In this document: positions 1 through 10,271 of the stretch, piece by piece
How positions within the stretch are numbered: position 1 is the first letter of the stretch
How the letters are laid out: every line of letters begins with the position of its first letter
From: Nitzschia sp. DOCU1
Taxonomy: Eukaryota; Bacillariophyta; Bacillariophyceae; Bacillariales; Bacillariaceae
NCBI GenBank assembly: GCA_951394045.1
Contig: OX595987.1
Span: 2,232,001 to 2,296,000 of the forward strand
DNA: 64,000 nucleotides
Direction: 5' to 3'
Notes under the pieces: generated by a model
Databases searched by the model: none
The model's input: the letters and a program-made list of their open reading frames with translations, nothing else
Told to the model about the DNA's origin: nothing
Program-made: the position numbers and the translations under genes

Positions 1-1088
1 TCGAGATGTTGTCCAAGGTGGTGCGCTCCGCCAATACTGCATTTTACGCTGGAGAGTTTGAGATCGCATACTATGTCCTGGTGGATGCCTTGCGTTTGTT
101 CCGGCGCTTGGACAACAAAAAGGCAATCGGCATCGCATGCAACAACTTGGGCAACACCATGATGGGAATGTACCAGGAGATGACAAAAGATAACCTCCAG
201 AAGCTAGCAGGTCTCACACGGCGGCAGCTCGTGGTAAAGGGAATTGCTTATTACCACGAAGCCATTGAATTGGGTGAGAAGGCGTATGACGAATTCTACG
301 AGTTGCACGGCTGGACTCCAATTTGTCTGGATTTCATGCAGCACCTTTCGAACCGATATTTCAATCGTGCCCTGTTTCTTTTGACGGTGAAAGATACCCA
401 CGAAAGGCCCGATGAGTTGGAAGATCTCGGCAAGCGCGACCTCCAGATTGCGCAGGACATGGACGCCGAAGTTGTGGCGTATGGCGAAGATATCGGCTGG
501 GAGGCCAACGACAGGATAGAAAAGCTGTTTAACGTCAAGATCGTACGCTCTGGTGGATATAATTTGCTTCTTGGGTTGGGTTATGAGGACGAATGGGATG
601 TCAAGGATATCTTGGATGAAGCCTTTGACATCATTAATGTCGAAAGGAAGCATCCGAATTCGGCTTTGTTCTCGCGCGTCACATTTGCAGGTCGTTTGCA
701 AGAAGTTGAGACGGAGATTATGAAATATTTCCAAGCCACCGGCGATATCAAGACCGCCGCCACAGTGGCTATCCGCTGCCTCTTTGAGGACGAAAAGGTG
801 TTTGTGGATGCTCAGTCTAGGGCCATTGAAGTGCTACTGGAATATGCTGATACCATTGATGGATGGACCGATTCTACGAAATCCCGCATCAAGAATACGC
901 TTCAGGATTACACCGAGATGCTAGAGGCTGCGGTTAATCATCAGAATCAGACTTCGATCAACGATTTGGAGTCTGATGTTATCACCAAGGCGACTGGAGG
1001 CTCGGCCAGCAAGAGTAGAAGGTTCTCTTCCAAGAGTTGGTCGCTGCATCAGAGCTCTGGCCGATTTGTTACCATGGAGGACTTCTAG
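1..1088 (+). CDS. TPR-like helical repeat protein, C-terminal part
   Basis: The frame is already open at the left edge (GAG before the first ATG at 6), so the 360 or so residues visible are probably the C-terminal part of a longer protein that ends at TAG 1086-1088. The first 100 residues have the alternating small/aromatic spacing of tetratricopeptide-type helical hairpins (AFYAGEFEIAYYVLVDALRL, then a second hairpin with NNLGNTMMGMY). A further helical hairpin (KGIAYYHEAIELGEKAYDEF) follows around residue 80. The last 50 residues are Ser/Lys/Arg rich and probably disordered. No enzyme motif was recognised. A scaffold or adaptor role is usual for TPR proteins, but no partner can be named from this fragment. 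Confidence 0.6.
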   Translation, partial: EMLSKVVRSANTAFYAGEFEIAYYVLVDALRLFRRLDNKKAIGIACNNLGNTMMGMYQEMTKDNLQKLAGLTRRQLVVKGIAYYHEAIELGEKAYDEFYELHGWTPICLDFMQHLSNRYFNRALFLLTVKDTHERPDELEDLGKRDLQIAQDMDAEVVAYGEDIGWEANDRIEKLFNVKIVRSGGYNLLLGLGYEDEWDVKDILDEAFDIINVERKHPNSALFSRVTFAGRLQEVETEIMKYFQATGDIKTAATVAIRCLFEDEKVFVDAQSRAIEVLLEYADTIDGWTDSTKSRIKNTLQDYTEMLEAAVNHQNQTSINDLESDVITKATGGSASKSRRFSSKSWSLHQSSGRFVTMEDF

Positions 1089-1690
1089 ACGTGTTGAGGG
1101 TGAAGACCTCCATTTTTCTAGAATGAGGACGAGGCTATTGTGTCCATTACCTTTTACAATTAAACGGCTATAGTGCCTCTGGTGGTGCAACAAGGTGCAC
1201 TACTTAAGCTACAATAAGCTGGTGTCGTACGCACATTACTTCTCGCCATTTCCTCCAGGTGCTATGATAGTACGTATGATGGTACGGTAAGGTACAAACC
1301 GTTGAACTGGTTGGGAGTAAAGGACGCGCGCGCCGACTCGACGACTCGACCAAAATATGGCCGTTGCACAAATTGGCACGCTTGTATTACTTATCAAAAT
1401 ATGGAATTGAACGTTATTTTACGGTTCAAGGCATTGGACTTCCGATACTCCCGCCAAATCTTAAAATCCTGCGATTTTTACAGTAGAATGTTGTAGGAGA
1501 AAGCCTGCAACGCCGCCTTTCGATTCCCGTTCCAGTCAAATTTCTTCGATGATCTGCCGGCGTATCGTGTGTATGAACTCTTGACCATGGTGGATCTCAT
1601 GTTTGATAACAACGATCTGGCCATCATATGATTTGCAACGATACCCCATTTCAAAGTTGACCGACGTCTTTTGCTTAAGACAAAGGAACG
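1089..1690. other. Intergenic region before the Rab gene
   Basis: This 602-base stretch holds only short open frames on either strand with no recognisable protein character. It should contain the 3' end of the TPR-like gene and the promoter of the Rab gene. No RNA gene or repeat was seen. Confidence 0.5.
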
Positions 1691-2646
1691 ATGCCGCACG
1701 TCGAACTACCACAAGCCGAGTTCAAGGTGAGACAAGAAAGCGCATTCCTGCTTAACGAAACCGCTCCGCTTCTTGGCTCAGCCCTCCTCACTTTGTTCAA
1801 TGCGATTATCATCATTATCAGGTGGTTATGCTCGGGGATACCTTTACGGGGAAGACTTCGCTAGTGCTTCGATTTGCGGAGGGTTATTATCGGGAATCTG
1901 GGCGTAGTGCCACTGTGGGAGCATTTTTTATTACAAAAAGGTTAACAGTTCAGGGATTGACTTGCAAAGTTCAGATTTGGGATACGGCAGGACAGGAACA
2001 ATATAAGAAATTGGTGCCCATGTATTACAAAAATGCAGCTGCGGCAATTGTTTGTTACGATGTTACTTCTCCGACTTCCTTTGAAACTCTCAAATACTGG
2101 GTGAATGAGCTTAAGACGAATTTACCAGTGGGTGGAATTGTTCTCGCGTTGTGTGCCACGAAATGCGACTTGGAGAACGAGCACTCGGATACTAGTCAGG
2201 CGGAGGCGTTTGCGAAACAATCGGGTGCTATGTTTCTGCGTACGTCGGCAAAGGAGAATTATAATGTGAATGAGCTCTTTGAGAAAGTTGCAGCGAAGGT
2301 CTTACAAATTCAGCAACAGGAACATGGCTCCATTCCAGTAACTCTGGCCAGTACGTCTGTGGAGACGCCCGAGAACAAGATGGCACCTGCACATTCGGCT
2401 TCGAGTGGGGGCTACCAACAACCTTCTCATCCGTCTCGAATAGGAAATTCCACGCCACCGTCAGATCGACGAAATCGACCATACATGGATGAAAAGAAGG
2501 ATGACGAAGATGGTGTCGTAGACAAACTCGAATCCAAAGATTCTACCATCGACACCAATCAAAGTTGTGATGCCAGAAAACTCATGTGTGGTGATGCAGA
2601 GGAAATTATGGGAGGCACCACTGCACAAAACTGTATCATTCTATAG
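1691..2646 (+). CDS. Rab5/Rab21-type small GTPase
   Basis: Two exons: 1691-1726 encodes MPHVELPQAEFK, a 95-nt GT-AG intron (1727-1821) follows, and exon 2 runs to TAG at 2646, giving 286 residues. The splice rebuilds the usual Rab start (FK then VVMLGD). Nucleotide motifs are GDTFTGKT (17-24), WDTAGQE (65-71), TKCD (125-128, Thr where Asn is usual in NKxD) and TSAKE (153-157). The switch II sequence continuing into PMYYKNAAAAIVCYD resembles the Rab5/21/22 group, which organises early endosomes. After the G domain comes a polar, Asp/Lys-rich tail of about 100 residues, longer than usual, ending in CIIL. That CAAX box with Leu predicts geranylgeranylation and membrane anchoring. A VPS9-domain exchange factor, the class that activates Rab5-type GTPases, is encoded near the other end of the window. 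Confidence 0.88.
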
Positions 2647-2849
2647 ATTTGGCCGCGCCCTGCTCGAACTGTATCCTTTTGTAGCACCATAACAGACAGA
2701 ATATCTTGAATGCATGAACAAATTCTTCTCTTACTCGGTCTTTTGTATGAACGAAAAAGTCCAACGAACGAGCTTGCCGACAGATGATACGGAGGAAGAA
2801 TCGCCAGCGCACGTTTCCATAGACTACTTAGCTTCCTTCGCTACTTGTC

Positions 2850-3650
2850 TCACCACCACTTTTCGTATTGAATATTGGCTGGGTCGATACCTCTAGTATT
2901 GGTGAGATGAGCTACTGCATCATCCAGCATCCCTGGTGGGCCACAAATATAGAAGATGGAGTCTATGGGCGCGGCATCGAGAAACGTCTGCATGATTCGT
3001 CCCGTTTTCAGCTCTACACCAGGATACTGCTCGGCGGCAGCAAGAGTTACATCGTCCCACGTAGAGGTTTGTGTCAATGCAAAGACCATTTGATCAGCAG
3101 GATTTTGCAATCTGCCTTTTCGTGCCAATTCGGACAGCTCGTCTGCAAATACTAGTTCGCTGGGTTTGGAAACCGAATATAGGAACCGAGCTGCCGGGCC
3201 TGGTGCTGGCGGGGACACTCCCCCTGTTGATGAAGAACAACTCAACCGTTGTGACAGAAATTCACGGTACTGACTCAAGACGGGAGAAATGCCAATGCCG
3301 CCGGCGCAAAATATTCTCGGCGGGCTGGCTAGAAATTTTGGCACGGTCGTGGTAATGGGTGACAGTACACACGTGCCGCCGACCTGTACTTGAACTTCTT
3401 GATCGACCTGCGATTCTTCGTGTACCCAGGTTGCCGGAGCATGACTTGACTTTTTTATAGCCAGGGTCAGATTCGGAAGGTCCTTGGGACTGCTGGCAAT
3501 GGAAAAGCCGCCAATCCAAGTGTGCGGTGGAACGACAAAATCGACCCATTGACCTGGCAGAAACGACTCGAGCGTCGGGACATTTAGCTCCAGGACCATT
3601 ATGGTTGGACTAGCCAATTTCTTTCGAATAATCTTGCCGACGTGATACAT
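2850..3650 (-). CDS. OXNAD1-like FAD/NAD(P) oxidoreductase
   Basis: A ferredoxin-reductase-fold flavoprotein of about 266 residues. An FAD-binding barrel comes first (FLPGQWVDFVVP, then GGFSIASSPKD, the flavin-contacting segment). It is followed by a Rossmann NAD(P) half with FCAGGIGISPVL and the C-terminal YICGPPGM. It ends in an aromatic pair (KWW), as many of these reductases do. The closest family recognised is OXNAD1, mitochondrial in animals. The frame stays open upstream to about 3971 with an Arg/Ser-rich sequence, but the only in-frame ATG is at 3648-3650, so that is taken as the start. A targeting sequence from an unseen upstream exon or a non-ATG start is possible. The head-to-head Nudix gene starts at 3997. 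Its substrate is not known from the sequence. Confidence 0.75.
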   Translation of the reverse strand: MYHVGKIIRKKLASPTIMVLELNVPTLESFLPGQWVDFVVPPHTWIGGFSIASSPKDLPNLTLAIKKSSHAPATWVHEESQVDQEVQVQVGGTCVLSPITTTVPKFLASPPRIFCAGGIGISPVLSQYREFLSQRLSCSSSTGGVSPPAPGPAARFLYSVSKPSELVFADELSELARKGRLQNPADQMVFALTQTSTWDDVTLAAAEQYPGVELKTGRIMQTFLDAAPIDSIFYICGPPGMLDDAVAHLTNTRGIDPANIQYEKWW

Positions 3651-3996
3651 CTCAATCTCTTGTTCCGGGTGCGATAAATGTCGTCGATAAGAGAAAATGG
3701 GAGATGATGATGCAGGGACGATCCCATTGCGACGTTGCGGAAAGTAAAATGGAAGGAATGACGATCGCGACTCGACTGACTCGGCGAGACGGCCTCGCTC
3801 GCGGTGACTACAAAAATGGCGCGCCCGAGAGTGATGAACCTGGCTCGCTCGCAGATTCTCGCTTTTGCGATCACACCCATCTCTCGACCATGGTCGAATG
3901 GTGACATGGCAACAGCAGGAGACCACCCGTTGCAGGCGAAGCGTAATGTTTGACACGACACCACTACGCAAGCATCAGAAAGGCTAATTGTGAGAG

Positions 3997-4755
3997 ATGA
4001 AAAGGGTCATTCCATCAGCCACCGCCCAGAGGCGAGCATTCATCCAAGTGGCGGCATCAAAGAATCAATCTTCATTGGTGGAATGTCCAGCGCTGGCTGC
4101 TGCCATTCCTCGCCTGAAAGAAGTCTTTGCCAAGAAAGCCAACGACGACCGCGTTTTCCCGCTATTCACTCAGAAAGCCAATGATCTTGTATGGAAGACG
4201 GTCAAAATAGACGATTCCCGTCAGGCAGCCGTACTCGTCCCTCTCGTGAGTTTCAATGGAGTGCCGTCGTTGCTTTTTACGACGCGTTCCAGCAATTTGC
4301 CTACACATGCCAATGAAGTCAGTTTTCCAGGAGGACATTTCGATGGTACAACAGATCAGACACTGGAAGATACAGCAGTACGGGAAGCGCAAGAAGAATT
4401 ACTCGGCGAATACCGATGGGACAAAGTGGAAATTATTGGACGGGCTAGTGCATTGCCGTCCATCAAAGGAACGCCAGTCACACCTGTTATTGGTGTCTTG
4501 CCGTATGCGATATCTGCAGACACGTTCCCCGGGAACCCTGGTGAAGTAGACGAGATCTTTTGCGTGGGCTTGGGGGAACTGATGGCAATAGAAACCAGCG
4601 AAGCGTCGGAACGTTTTCGTTCCACTATTGCTGTGTATCCAGTCGCGGACGACAAGCGGATATGGGGTCTGACAGCTGTTGTGACGAGGCAACTTCTACA
4701 CAAGTTATTCAAACCTGCATTTCTACCAGCTAGTACGCCCGGGTCCCGACTGTGA
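3997..4755 (+). CDS. Nudix hydrolase, CoA-diphosphatase type
   Basis: This 252-residue protein has a Nudix core from about residue 76. A hydrophobic strand (QAAVLVPLV) leads to FPGG (110-113) and REAQEELLG (129-137), the metal-binding helix of the Nudix box. The spacing and the FPGG / TAVREAQEE wording match the NUDT7/NUDT8 CoA-pyrophosphatase branch, which splits CoA or acyl-CoA into 3',5'-ADP and phosphopantetheine. The classic first Glu of the box is replaced by Asp (HFDG). The first 70 residues are basic and could be an organelle presequence, though no clear cleavage motif is visible. The gene stops at TGA 4753-4755, converging on the RlmN gene. Substrate assignment is family inference. 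Confidence 0.82.
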   Translation: MKRVIPSATAQRRAFIQVAASKNQSSLVECPALAAAIPRLKEVFAKKANDDRVFPLFTQKANDLVWKTVKIDDSRQAAVLVPLVSFNGVPSLLFTTRSSNLPTHANEVSFPGGHFDGTTDQTLEDTAVREAQEELLGEYRWDKVEIIGRASALPSIKGTPVTPVIGVLPYAISADTFPGNPGEVDEIFCVGLGELMAIETSEASERFRSTIAVYPVADDKRIWGLTAVVTRQLLHKLFKPAFLPASTPGSRL

Positions 4756-5025
4756 CGGTAACCCAATCCAATGCGCATTCTGCAAAGTCTACCCTTCTTG
4801 CGCCAGCAGTCTTCCTTGCGCAATCTGATTTATGCAACTACAGTGTTGGGTAGTGGAAAAATAGCGGCGCTCTATATATGTTCAATGTTGGCGTGTGTGG
4901 GTTCACAGACAGATATGGCGTAACCTCGGATGTGTCCCTACTGCAATAGCTTGCTCAAATTCCTTGGAGCAACATCCGAAATACGCCCACTTTCTTCATG
5001 TTTACAGAAAATATGTGTTTCTGAA

Positions 5026-6418
5026 TTACGGTCGGAGCTGCTTCTTCTTTGTGGAAAGTTGTCCACATGCCGCGGTTTTGTCATCTCCTCTTGCGGCCCG
5101 GACATGAGCAAATATTCCTCGTTCTTGTAGTCGCTGCCGAAATGCGTCAACGTCCTCAGGTTCGGGTCGCTCGAACTCCGTGTTTCCAATATCGTTAAAC
5201 GGAATCAGGTTGACCATCAATTTCAAACCTGGAACACTGTCGGTGATTACTCGAGCGAATTCTGCGAGCTCATCGGCTTCTTTCACTGAATCGTTGACTC
5301 CCTTCATCAAGGCCACCTCTAACATGGTAGTCCTCAAGTTGGCAGGTCGTTCCAACAGCGCATCGATCAATCCCTGTCGCAACTCTGTCATTGGGTATTT
5401 CGTTGTGGGCACCAATTTCTTTCGTAGTTGATCATTAGCAGCGTGGACACTCCAGGCGATAACACAAGGAGCTTCCGAAAATAGCTTGAAGGCCTCGGGG
5501 GTGGGTCCTACCGTCGACACTGTGACTTTGGCAGCCGCTAGTTGGAAAAGTTCCCGGGTTGTCAAAATCTGAGTTGCCTTGACCACATTATCGGCGTTGT
5601 CCGCAGATTCCCCCATTCCCATAAACACAATATTGCTGATTTCTGGAAGTCCCTCTAGCCGGCAAATCTTCTTGGCGAAGAACATTTGCGCCAAGATCTC
5701 GTCGGTTGTCAAATCTCGAACACGCCCCATACGGCCCGTAGCGCAGAATTTGCAACCTTGCCGACAGCCCACTTGAGTGCTCATGCACAGAGTGGAGCGC
5801 TGACCGTTCCAGGGGATAATAACAGTCTCAATCTCTAGACCATCAGACAATTTGAGCAACAGTTTGGTGGTCCCATCGCTCGAACGAGAAATATAAGAAA
5901 GCGAGGCTACTCCACCCTCAACTTTTCCACCATGCTGCGAGTATAGATTTCGAAGCTTGGTAAGGGCATCAGGTCCCAGTCGTTGCGATCGCCTCTGAGA
6001 AGGTAGCATGCTGTGGATAGACTCAAAGTCATCGTAGCCCAGTTGAATGGCATTACCGTGAAACTGAGTAGGCTCAATACCCTGAAATCACCAATGGGCA
6101 ATGGATGTGAGATTAATTTCAGGCCACGTGTTAGCGATTCACCCCCCTAGCTTGTAAACTTACAATCGAGTAGCAGTCCCAAACCAATTTGGCTCGCCCT
6201 CGGCCACCGAGAACTTCTGCCAGTTCATCAATGTGCATGGCAAGTGCTCCATTCTTCCCTGTATCGTCGCCATTTACTCTTGTATCTGGTGTATCCGGTG
6301 CCAATGTGCTATCAACGGATGTTAAAGAAGGTCTGATGAACGCATTCCTTGGGGCCACAAACGCCGAGCTGGAGGAAAGAAGTGCCAATAGAGACACAGC
6401 AGAACAAGAAAGTCGCAT
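5026..6418 (-). CDS. rlmN: Plastid-targeted RlmN-type radical SAM rRNA/tRNA methyltransferase
   Basis: Two exons (6418-6164 and 6081-5026) flank an 82-nt intron (6163-6082) and give 436 residues. Exon 1 opens with a signal peptide ending SSSSAFVAP, the AF-type motif of diatom plastid presequences. It then carries [19 protein letters not shown], the RlmN N-terminal accessory domain, and splicing restores [12 protein letters not shown]. The radical SAM cluster cysteines are C191, C195 and C198 (CRQGCKFC). C184 ([10 protein letters not shown]) and C424 (AACGQL) match the two catalytic cysteines of E. coli RlmN (C118 and C355). The family methylates C2 of adenosine 2503 in 23S rRNA and A37 of some tRNAs through a methyl-cysteine intermediate. 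All key residues are present, so an active enzyme acting on plastid RNA is likely. Confidence 0.92.
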
Positions 6419-7569
6419 TTTGGAGTAGTAAACTGATGATATGTAAAGAAATGAGTCTTTGGGGGTCCAACGAAGGAGTGATGAGTTGGCTCAGCACTTT
6501 AGAGTCTTGGGGTCTTGTGTCCGAGAAGTGAAGAGGATGTCTGTGATGAGTTGGAACAGACTGGTGGTGTTTTGGCTTTGATGGCTCGAGAAATTTGGAT
6601 GATGTGTTCTTCGGGCACTTGTCGATTGTCGGTCTCTTCCGACGGAAGAAAAGGGAGAATGATGGCTGTGACGACGGTAGAGGCCCAAGAAGCACACGAG
6701 CCGTTCAACGCAGTCGGTGACGTCTGAAACAGACGAAGACGTTTCTTGCGACACACCCGGCAACCAATAAAAGGCCAGAAAAATGGGACCATCCAAAAGG
6801 AAGGAAAGCAGACCGTCGGAATGTTGGTCGGAGACGAACGCGCGTTGCCAACGTGTTGTCCGCAGGATCGCCAAACAGCTGCTGTGGAAGGGGTGCCGGA
6901 AACAATCGCCGCAAGCTTTATGAAATACTACCGGTAGTAGAGAGCGGGAACTTCTTTGCATAATACCGGTCCCCTGGAACATCTAACTATTACTACAACG
7001 GCAAGGTCCTCCTCCAATTCGCTTGAACCATGACCTTGCTATGGGCCAGTCATCTACCGGTAGCTAGCTAGTTAGAAAGGGAAGCCCCTTTGCTCTGACG
7101 CGCCTGCTGATACTAAACGTCGTCGCAGCACAGCGGGCTCGTCGTGCTATAGTACTACTAGCCTTTTGTGTAAGACTCAGGTGTGGGACAAACTATGATG
7201 GCGCCTCGTGCTTATTCTTATACATACTTGCAACTACTTATCGTTTACAAGCAGTTGTATGAATTGATGTAACGAGATATACTAATAGAGAGTCTATGAC
7301 GTATGTCATCGTAGCAGCAGCTTAGTTCGTAATGGACTAGTTCGACTTTTGGAGTCTACTTCAAGATCGGGGGAACCCCTCACCCCCACCACCCATCCCC
7401 GTTTTTTTCGATTCCCCCTAACAACAAGTCATCGCGGCACAAGCTCGTTGACAATGATGATGGCATATATCCAACTGTTTACACCGTACATACACAACGC
7501 TACAGTAGGCAAGGAAACAGCCCACAACTTTAGCTCTTAGAGGGATCAACACCTTCATACTCATTCATC
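6419..7569. other. Divergent intergenic region between RlmN and COG6
   Basis: 1151 bases separate two divergently transcribed genes. The open frames here (the longest is about 160 codons on the minus strand, 6491-6982) have low-complexity Ser/His/Arg composition and no family features. A perfect 10-bp palindrome, CTACCGGTAG, occurs at 6928-6937 and again at 7054-7063. An inverted repeat ATGAC-GTAT-GTCAT lies at 7296-7309, about 260 bases before the COG6 start. No RNA gene was recognised. Confidence 0.45.
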
Positions 7570-9930
7570 ATGGCGTCGTCAACTGACGGAGACGACAATG
7601 CAGCCGTCAGTAACAGTCAAAACGGCATTCTATCGGCCAAAGTCTCGCGCGCTTTGGAAGTCCGAAGTGACACTCCCGCCATGAAGGCCGCCTTGGATGC
7701 ACTGGCACATTTACCAGATTATCAAGATGATTTATTTTCAGTGGATTCTCGTTCTGTCCGTGTTGCCATTGAGCAAGATGCGCTTCAGCAAGCTCTGTTG
7801 CTTCAAGACGAGCTCAGGTCCTTGTTGAAGACGGTGGAGCAGCTTAGACAAGGAGTCGCCGAGACGGCGGCTATTGCACATCGTGTGGAAGAAGCTATTC
7901 ATATGAACGTTTTGACGGCACGTGTGGATCCTTCCAAGGAAGAATCCTCCTCCTCGAGCGGCGCCCCCACTGATACTGCTGACAGTGCACCGAATCAAGC
8001 GAATGCATCAGTGTCACCCGCCGACCACGCTTTGGAACAAGAACAGCGACTGGCGTCATTGTTGAGTGATGCGTTTGCACAGCGCAATGCTGCCAAGAAG
8101 CGAGTGGAAGCCGTGCACGCCTTTTTGGAGAAATTCGATCTTTCGGAAGAAGATTCCAGATTGCTGGATCACTATGCGTTTGACGATGTGGACGCCTCCA
8201 ATGTCAACGGCATGGCCTTTTTGGCGGCACTGGAACGAGTGCGTTTGATTCGAAAAGAGCTGGGACGCACCTTTGGTACTATGGACATGTTGCACAATCA
8301 AAAGTCTTCGATGCGCCTGGAACGAACCAGTAGTAGTGATTCCAATCGTCTGGGGGCCTCATCGGCGTTGCGCATGATGGAGGTGTTGGCGCAAAAACAA
8401 GAACGGGCCTATGAGAGATTGTATCACTGGTTACAAAAGTATCTCAATGTCCATGGTCAAGATAACTCGGGTGCGTTTGGAGACGAGGACTATGTGGGTG
8501 AAGCTCTAGCCCATCCATTTGTACGTCGAAGTTTGTTTACTTTGAGAAACGTCCCAGCCTTTTACTCGCATTTGCTTGAGTTAATTGCAGGATCGAGACG
8601 ATCCGAAGGAACCAGGCGCTTTCTGTTGGCGCTTACAAGTGGATATGGAGGCCTCCCGCCCATTGAAATGCGGGCTCATGATTCTGTGGTCTATGTGAAT
8701 GATATGCTGGCTTTTTGTTTCCGATCTTTTTCTGTGGAAGCAGATGTGGCTAGGGGCCTGCTAGATTATGTTCCTGAAACGGAGGAGACACCAGAAGGAG
8801 AAGAAGAAAAAGATGATGTGCCTTTGGCTGAAGAAGAGCCCGACTATGGTATCGAAAAGCCCATTACTGCTGTGGAAATGCTATCCCAAAGCATGGGCGG
8901 AGTCTCTCGACCACTCAAGGCTCGTATTTTGCATGTCATCGCCTCGTTGTCTAGACGGCACGACGAAGACGACGAATCTGACGACGGCATGGCTGATGGT
9001 CTGGAGGAAGAAGGAGCTGCGGCCCGCAATCGACTCGCCCAACTGTTTGAAATATGCGGCTTGCTTTTGTTCTATGCCTCGGCCGTGGGCAAAACCATGG
9101 CAAAGTTGGAGTCGCGTACCGAAGGTCAGGCCAGCGTTGACGCCGAAAGCAATCCACTCTTGGCTGCCATGATGGATTGTCTAGGTGACGCTGTCAATGC
9201 GTATGAAGCTTCTCTTCGTGTCTACGGCGCCATGCTTGAACACTTGAATCTTCTGACGGGGGATTCCGAGGCGAACTTGGCACATGCCATGATCTCTCGG
9301 ATTGTCGAAGCGCGAAAAGCTTCTCCCGGATTTGCTAGCGACGTCGAATGTCCTCCAGCTCATCGACAGACGCTGGCCCTCGATTGGGCATGCGATGTCC
9401 TTATCGAAGCAGCGCTCCCGGCCTGCAAGTCTCTGGATGATACAGTCACTTTGAGACAATCGATTGCCCTTGCCCGGCAAGCAGAAATGACGCCAGATAT
9501 TGCAGCCGCACTGGAAAATAAGGTCCATGACCGTGAGGCTGCATTGATTGACGTTCTTGTCGAAAAGGAGACTACCGATGTATTGGATCTCTGTGGTCTT
9601 GGGCAGTTAATCACGTCGTGGGATCGATTCAATGGCGTTCACGTGGAAGGCATGGTCATGGCCACCCACCCAGGCCTGACACCCGAGGATGTCCAACATG
9701 CCATGAGCGAGTTTTACTCTTCCCTCTACTCGCCCCCGCTTCCGTCGTTTGAAAACACAATCAAGGATCCGACTTTGCGTAAACTCGCAAGATTGAAGAT
9801 TGCCAAGAATGTTTGTGCCAAATACGAATTGCTTTACCAAGACATGACGCGTCCCGACAAGGGCGGTTATGACGATTTGAGCTTTTTGGGCCACACGCCT
9901 CAACAAGTGAATACTCTATTTACAGTTTAA
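7570..9930 (+). CDS. COG6: Conserved oligomeric Golgi complex subunit 6
   Basis: A single-exon gene of 786 residues, close to the length of other COG6 proteins (about 650 to 840). The N-terminus NGILSAKVSRALEVRSDTP followed by a helical, coiled-coil-prone segment is the start of the Cog6 family. The central block is diagnostic: RRSLFTLRNVPAFYSHLLEL, then FLLALTSGYGG, then PIEMRAHDSVVYVNDMLAF. COG6 is a lobe B subunit of the COG tether, which captures retrograde vesicles at the Golgi and keeps glycosylation enzymes in place. An acidic insert around residues 400-430 and another near 460-480 look disordered. The gene's stop is only 14 nt from the stop of the opposing LYR gene. Confidence 0.93.
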   Translation: MASSTDGDDNAAVSNSQNGILSAKVSRALEVRSDTPAMKAALDALAHLPDYQDDLFSVDSRSVRVAIEQDALQQALLLQDELRSLLKTVEQLRQGVAETAAIAHRVEEAIHMNVLTARVDPSKEESSSSSGAPTDTADSAPNQANASVSPADHALEQEQRLASLLSDAFAQRNAAKKRVEAVHAFLEKFDLSEEDSRLLDHYAFDDVDASNVNGMAFLAALERVRLIRKELGRTFGTMDMLHNQKSSMRLERTSSSDSNRLGASSALRMMEVLAQKQERAYERLYHWLQKYLNVHGQDNSGAFGDEDYVGEALAHPFVRRSLFTLRNVPAFYSHLLELIAGSRRSEGTRRFLLALTSGYGGLPPIEMRAHDSVVYVNDMLAFCFRSFSVEADVARGLLDYVPETEETPEGEEEKDDVPLAEEEPDYGIEKPITAVEMLSQSMGGVSRPLKARILHVIASLSRRHDEDDESDDGMADGLEEEGAAARNRLAQLFEICGLLLFYASAVGKTMAKLESRTEGQASVDAESNPLLAAMMDCLGDAVNAYEASLRVYGAMLEHLNLLTGDSEANLAHAMISRIVEARKASPGFASDVECPPAHRQTLALDWACDVLIEAALPACKSLDDTVTLRQSIALARQAEMTPDIAAALENKVHDREAALIDVLVEKETTDVLDLCGLGQLITSWDRFNGVHVEGMVMATHPGLTPEDVQHAMSEFYSSLYSPPLPSFENTIKDPTLRKLARLKIAKNVCAKYELLYQDMTRPDKGGYDDLSFLGHTPQQVNTLFTV

Positions 9931-9944
9931 CGCAATAACAATGT

Positions 9945-10271
9945 TTATTTGTTTTCGTCTTGTTGCATCATTTCTTCCACCCGTTTCGTTCGTTTGTCTT
10001 CGTAATGATCAGGTTTCGGAAATGGATTTTGCTCGAGTTGGACGGTAAAGTTAGGGAGTTTTCGGGCGTCAAATTGATGCAGCTGCTCCAGTCCTTTGTA
10101 GGCGACATGAATTTGCTTCCGTGTGTCGTCTGCTCCTGGTTCCATAGTCTTGTTGTCTCGAAAGTCTTCCCGGATGGATTGATAGATTCGCGCACGATTC
10201 TTGGATGGATAGGTTTCACACGACCGTAGCAGGCGTCTATACAAGTACAGCAAATCCTTTCTGGTCGACAT
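9945..10271 (-). CDS. LYR-motif (Complex1_LYR) protein
   Basis: A small basic helical protein of 108 residues beginning MSTRKDLLYLYRRLLRSC. The L-Y-R motif near the N-terminus is followed by YPSKNRARIYQSIREDFRDN and a second and third helix, the three-helix pattern of the Complex1_LYR family. LYR proteins act in the mitochondrial matrix with acyl carrier protein, in Fe-S cluster assembly or as respiratory-complex subunits and assembly factors. The sequence does not decide which one this is. An in-frame ATG at 10367 would add 32 residues, but the family normally begins about ten residues before LYR, so 10271 is preferred. The stop lies 14 nt from the COG6 stop. Confidence 0.8.
   Translation of the reverse strand: MSTRKDLLYLYRRLLRSCETYPSKNRARIYQSIREDFRDNKTMEPGADDTRKQIHVAYKGLEQLHQFDARKLPNFTVQLEQNPFPKPDHYEDKRTKRVEEMMQQDENK

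Noticed and set aside
6491..6982. Minus-strand frame of 163 codons upstream of RlmN
   Set aside because: Low-complexity Ser/His/Arg composition, overlap with three other frames and a position in a promoter region make it unlikely to be a gene.
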